Assembly: GCA_025331565.1 (NCBI GenBank)
Contig: JAFREQ010000045.1
Location: forward strand, 1,860,001 to 1,924,000
Length of the DNA stretch: 64,000 nt
Source: Holacanthus passer
Lineage: Eukaryota > Chordata > Actinopteri > Pomacanthidae
Reading direction: 5' to 3'
Shown piece after piece: positions 58,865 to 64,000 of the stretch (positions within the stretch are counted from its first letter, which is position 1; each line of letters begins with the position of its first letter). The notes beneath the pieces are model-generated. The model saw nothing but the letters and a program-made list of their open reading frames with translations, was not told the origin of the DNA and ran no database searches. Position numbers and translations under genes: made by a program.

Positions 58865-61800
58865 CAACATGTTCCCACTGGGCTCCAAGATATGTTTAAG
58901 GACAACAGGATGAGAATGCAGAACCAAAAATATTCATCATACATAAAATTACATCTATTTCTTTCATCTAGTTTCCTCAAATCTTTGTGTTTCTTATGAA
59001 TTTAATCTATTTTACTTCCTCAGGAGTTTGAAAAATGTTCAATTAAAACAGAGAAAAAAGCATTTCTCGATTGACCCGGTCATAACCTGTTCAGTAGATA
59101 GATGAATCTGATGACAATGAGTCACAAGAAAACATTTTTTGAAAGCTCTATCTTTTTTTTTAAAAAAGTGCCGGTTGCATATGTCTATGGATTATGAGTA
59201 GATTAACGAAAACATGCTTTAGTCCTCCTGTTTTAAATTTAAATTTTTAAGAGGATCCCGCTTCATCTCAAGGGTCCAGTCTTTATGCTGAGAAGCATGA
59301 CAGCGGTTTAGATCTTCTCACGTAACTCTCTCCCAAAATGCATCACTATTCCTCTAAATGATGAGCGTGATCCCTTTTTCCAACCTCCACTGTCTTTCAC
59401 TTCACCTTGCTCCCTTTTGTGACCCAGTAAAATAAGAGAATGACATGTCAAGCTCAGCTAAATGGACATTTAAACAGCTTTACTGGGCTGTAAAGAATCG
59501 CAGCACATTGTAAGAACACGAGACGACCCACGCGTTTTCATCATAAACTTCACTTTGTCGAACAACTAAAAGTGTTCAGTTTCTTTAGATTTTATATTAA
59601 AGCCTTGGAAAACTTGGGAGCAAAGATTAACTATTTCTATACATTCATGGCTAAAGAAGCAAAACTTAAGTGTTTATTAGATTTTTTTTTCCTAATAAGA
59701 AGCTGATTGAGAAAATATGTTTTCAAGGTCTTTAAACTACAGTTTGGGGCAGCGAAGGTCGATTTCCCTTTTTGAAGTATTGTTTTTCAGCTGTTGTGTG
59801 ATGATGGATAATAAAAATTTCCATGTAATGAACACAGAGGCACCTTTTCTCTTTCTTGTGTGTGCAGACAGCAAAAACCAGAAATCACTACTAATGTACA
59901 TCACGTCACGTCAACGATGTGTGCACAGGCCACCTTATGCCAATGCTTGTTTGTGTGTTAAACCGTCCTGTTTGAAGAGGTGGCACGCTGGTGGGAAACT
60001 CAGTCATCCTTTACCAGTCTGGGAGTGAGCCTTCTTTGTTTCCTGGTAGCTGGGTGGGCATCCCCGGTTCATTCATTACCTGAAGCCCTGTAGCAATTCT
60101 GTGTGGGATCTGAAGCACGACAGCGCATTCCTGTACTTCAGAAAGAGGGAGTGGGAGTTGACAGAGGTTTATTTTAATGAGGTTTGTGTTTGTTTAACCT
60201 CCTCTCGCTTCTTTCACATCTTGCCCCGGCTTTACAAGAAGGCAAACGAAAAAGAAAATCAGACATATTGACCTTGTGCAGTTTGGGGTTACGATCACTT
60301 ATGAGAACAACCAAAACTGCTCCGGTTCAAATTAAAACTGAAACAGTTTTGAGGTTTGAATATAAGACAGAGGAGATTATTCTAAGGGAAGATGCAAAGT
60401 GACCGTGGCAGAAGGATGTCCAGTCCAGTGAGCATGACGAACCGCTCAGCTGACCACATCCAAAGGTTTCTGCTGGGCTGACAGAAGTGAGAGGGATGGA
60501 GTGTGAAGTCCATGACATGAACCAGCACCTGCACCTGGACACTGAACTGGAAGTGATCGACAGTCAAATGATGACTGAGCTTCCCTTGAGCAAGTGTTTC
60601 TGAGGACTGCTGCGTGTTATCTTGCACCAGTTTGCACAAACCTCTAAGATTACAAAACAGCACCGTCACCACCATGGATTCAGCCTCTCGAAATGTCAAA
60701 CGTCTGCACTAAGTGCACACGGCTCCTTGGTGGTGATTTGTTCGTTGCTCTGTTTTGAGTCCAAGACAAAGACTTCCTCTTCCGCCTCCTTTAAAAGCAA
60801 CAAGATAGCAAACATATTCTCAAAGACGAGAAGAACTCGGACTCTTGAAGATGAGAGCAGGCTTTAACAAAGAGATATCACATGCTGCTTTTTCCTGTTT
60901 TTGTCGACCTCTAAAGTTTGCTGTACATTTGTCCAGTGTCCCTTTACAGCGTCTGAGAGCAATGGCAACTCCCGCAAGAAAGAGACTTTTAAAGACACCT
61001 TTAAACAGCTGCACAGGTTTGGTGGAAATTTGAGGTTTTACTCTCTAAAAAGATGAGTATCTCTGTTATTTTTTCCTTCTGTTATCAGGAACATTCTGAG
61101 CTTAACCTGGTGATTTGATCTTAATTGGTTTCTGAAGTAATCTTTTTAACAGTGTCGCTGATTCTAGATCTCATCAATTACTATAGTGAGCAAAAAGTTA
61201 TCATTACCAATAAAAATGATGAAAACTACAAAAGTAAGATCCCAGTGGAAAAAACACATCAGACGTGAAACATTATGAAACTGCAATAACTGGAAATTCT
61301 GCAGGACAACACCTTATTCCTGAAACTGTGCCTCTGTGTTGTGGTTATGGTTTTCGTAAGAAGTAGAGAGACAGTGTCTTGTGTGCGTAAATGACCCTTG
61401 TGAGGAGTATGAGGAGCTCACGTACAGATTAAACGCTTTCACTCTCTGCAGCTGTAAACAGGAGGCAGTGATGCAGAAAACCCAGGACCGGCTTCAGTGT
61501 AATGAGCATGCCTTGCTCTAAGAAAAAACACACGCTTAGTAAACATCTGCCAGGGTGAAAAATTTATTCAGACAAGCCCCTTTTTTTTTAAAGAAACGTT
61601 CAACAGTGTAAAGTGCCAGAAAACACTTACAATGTGCAAACAGAATATGCAAGAGAAAATTTTTGTGGTTTTAGAAAGTCTTGCAAAAGAAATTCCATTC
61701 CTCTTCCACCTCATTGTGGTTCATTTACACAATATCACAAATTCTCAATGTATCCTGGCCCAATAGTTTCATCATCACAATCAATTATAGATTAGTCAAG

Positions 61801-64000
61801 TTGTGAAAATTTGAGTGGACTTCTGTTTCTTTTTTCATGAGCGTGAAGATGGGCTTTATAGAAATGATGACACCTTTAAACCCTATTTAATTTATGTCTT
61901 TATTATAGGCGCATTAAATAAATATGAATTCTCAGAAGCTTCCTTCAACTCTTTCTGCATTCCAAGTGAGACAATCTGACGCTCTGGTTGTTAAGAAACT
62001 GCAATGTAAACCCCAGAAAAGACCCTCATTGACTCTGCACAGACAAATTCACTCACTCATTATTGAGGCGACAACTCAAACATCCAACTATATGGACGTT
62101 ATAAAGCTCTGAAAGGAGAACATAGTGCATGTAAAAGTAATCAGTGCGGCCCCTTTAAGCAAACCAGCATCACAGTTGTAACACTAGGTACTTCCCAACC
62201 ACAATGTATATCACCACAGGGGCCCATTCAGGGTGTATCTGTGTCCTCTCATAGAAAGGGGGAAGTAGATAGTATTAAAAAACATGCAGTATCTGTGTGT
62301 GAGTGCACTCCATTAAGACTCAGTGAAACCAAATCCAGCACAGACTGCTTCCACCTTTTGCGTCCTTCCCATTCAGATCAGTATCTTCAGTCGTCTACGG
62401 GCGCGACAGCTGCAGCAAAACTCAGGGTTGCACGAGGGTCTGAACCACCACCCACCCTGCAAAACAGAGAAAGTCCAAAAGCACATGTTTGACTACTGAT
62501 ATGACTGTTTGTGAGCTTTCGTTTCATAATGCAAGTTATCAAGAAAAAAAACTTTCAACCGTGCAAATGAGCCGCTCCTTTCGTTATGAGTCGGGGAGCG
62601 TGTTAGTTGTGAGAGAGTAAGAGAAGGATAAATAAAGTGAAACACAAAAATGATCACAAAGACACAAATTAATTATGATTGTTTGGAACTGTTTCAGAGA
62701 TGTTAGTTAGGTTGTTATAGTGGAAGGTGTTTCTAATATCCAATGCCCTCATTGATTTGGACAAAATATTAGAAACACAAGCTGCAGCATAAACCATTCT
62801 ATAACAGATGCTGATGCTGGACCATCTGATCGAAGGTCCTACAATTGTCAACAGGCTACCTATACTGTAAGGCAGGTGCAGGAAGAGTAACTGACCGTCG
62901 TCACCTCTCCAATGTCAGAGGTCAAACAGGAAGCAATCAAATGAAGTCAAGACAGAAAATGAGAGTTGAGGAGTCGAGAATACAAATAAAATGAATAAAG
63001 GAATAAAAAGTGAAAAGGTTGAGAGACTAAGAAAAAAACCTCAAGGCTGATGCTGCAAAATGTTTTAGGTTAAGAATTTATTATTCAAAAATAACTTTAT
63101 CGATGCCAGTAACAAATCCTGCTAGCGGCAGTGATAACATTAAAATCAGGAGCAGAGCAGCGGTCATTCCCTCTGCTGTCCAGGATTAAAAGTGAACTGA
63201 GGACTAAGATGAGACACAAACGCCTCAAGGCTCTTTGAGAATGAATGAATGTGTAAAATCTGTGGAGTGCACCTTAAAATAAAAACAAGTGTGTTCCAGT
63301 GAAAACCAACACAGACTGAAAACGATCAGCCTCATACAGTGGACGAGCTCCTGCTTCATGTCTTTTCACTGCCGATATATTTGGCGCTTCCATCATCGTC
63401 CCCTGTGCATTATAAGGACATTATATGGTTCACACAGAGGTTGACTTCTAGAGCAGCTGAGTGGCTGTAAAAGCAGGGACGCCACGTGTCAGAGAAAATG
63501 TATTTCCAGGGGGCTGACAGAAAATTAGAAGAATGTGGGCGAGGTTGTAACCAACACGACCCAACTGGCACCGTGCCTCCTCACGTGATCTCACACTATT
63601 TGTGGAGGTTTGGTATCTGAGCGCGGGATGGCTAAAACTGGCACTCAGATGAAATCCACTCACAGGCACTCAGTCAACATGTACCTTTATAGTATGCAGC
63701 GGCTCTTACGGACATGCAGGCACTGCGCACTCATATCTGAACCTGACGGTGTGCTGCACTTTCATTTATGCACCACTGCTATTTATACATGATAAGCAGC
63801 AACCAAACTAACTGCTGCTAAAACACTGAAGCACGCAGAGAGAGCTTGTATGACATTTCCCACCGTGACTTTGGCTCGCTGTGGGAATCCCGTTTCATCT
63901 GATGTTGATTAAACCAGGTCAGTCACTTGATAACAACGGCGCTCGGAGGGAAAGTCTCGTCTACAATACAGTAGGTCACACAGGGAACCGGCTGGCTGCC
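58865..64000. other. unique non-coding sequence, no gene seen
   Basis: Only short, unrecognisable ORFs on both strands. 62640-62665 has one short unit of the ACAAAGACACAAA type. Otherwise no repeats, RNA genes or supported exons are visible up to the window end. The sequence simply runs off the edge. Confidence 0.4.

Noticed and set aside
1..64000. Search for CRISPR arrays, operons, phage genes, rRNA or known microRNAs.
   Set aside because: None seen. The sequence is vertebrate nuclear DNA in character, and I recalled several conserved microRNA sequences without finding a match. No undescribed defence or biosynthetic system is supportable here.

Overview
The window looks like non-coding DNA from a ray-finned fish, most probably a spiny-rayed (percomorph) teleost. 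The evidence is moderately AT-rich, CpG-poor vertebrate sequence with many short CA, GA and poly(A/T) tracts, plus dispersed repeats whose wording I recognise from percomorph genomes. These include a foldback MITE with GCTTAGCTTAGCTTA arms, a hAT-type repeat starting CAGTGGTGGAAGAAGTACT, a repeat containing CAACAACTATTGGATGG, a Tc1-like transposon with TTCCAAAAAGTTGGG ends, ACAAAGAGACACAAAATGAC-type arrays, and a tRNA-derived SINE. The species and locus cannot be named from the sequence alone.

No complete gene is visible. There is no long ORF with recognisable domains, no tRNA, rRNA or known microRNA that I could see, and no CRISPR or bacterial-type operon. The layout suggests a gene desert or very large introns. 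Almost every ORF of 60-190 codons is what chance allows in this composition or is created by a repeat. A few short intervals have good splice acceptors and donors around an open frame: 4491-4587, 18736-18819, 26011-26089, 43282-43325, 44569-44631 and 48281-48415. The first and the 43.3/44.6 kb pair are the most protein-like. Equally good splice pairs elsewhere enclose closed frames, so these are candidates only.

Layout: 0-8 kb is mostly unique sequence with one candidate exon. 8.1-8.5 kb is a decayed inverted-repeat element. 11.8-12.9 kb is an inverted-repeat unit of about 1 kb that I do not recognise. 13-23 kb is unique sequence with homeodomain-rich patches. 23.0-23.5 kb is a full-length foldback MITE. 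25-28.5 kb is GC-richer unique sequence. 28.8-29.6 kb holds a Tc1-like relic and a hAT-like MITE. 31.3-31.7 kb resembles an enhancer. 32-33.1 kb holds a tandem array and a MITE fragment. 34 kb is a polypyrimidine tract. 35.6-37.7 kb holds further repeats. 39-41 kb holds repeat tails and a G-quadruplex motif. 42-44.6 kb holds a regulatory-looking patch, a SINE, a collapsed MITE and two candidate exons. 46-51 kb is unique sequence with more repeats. 54.8-55.1 kb is another MITE copy. The rest to 64 kb is largely featureless.

Recurrent unique blocks dense in TAAT, ATGCAAAT, ATCAAAG and AACAATGG motifs are typical of teleost enhancers near developmental regulators. That reading is inference and needs a cross-species alignment.
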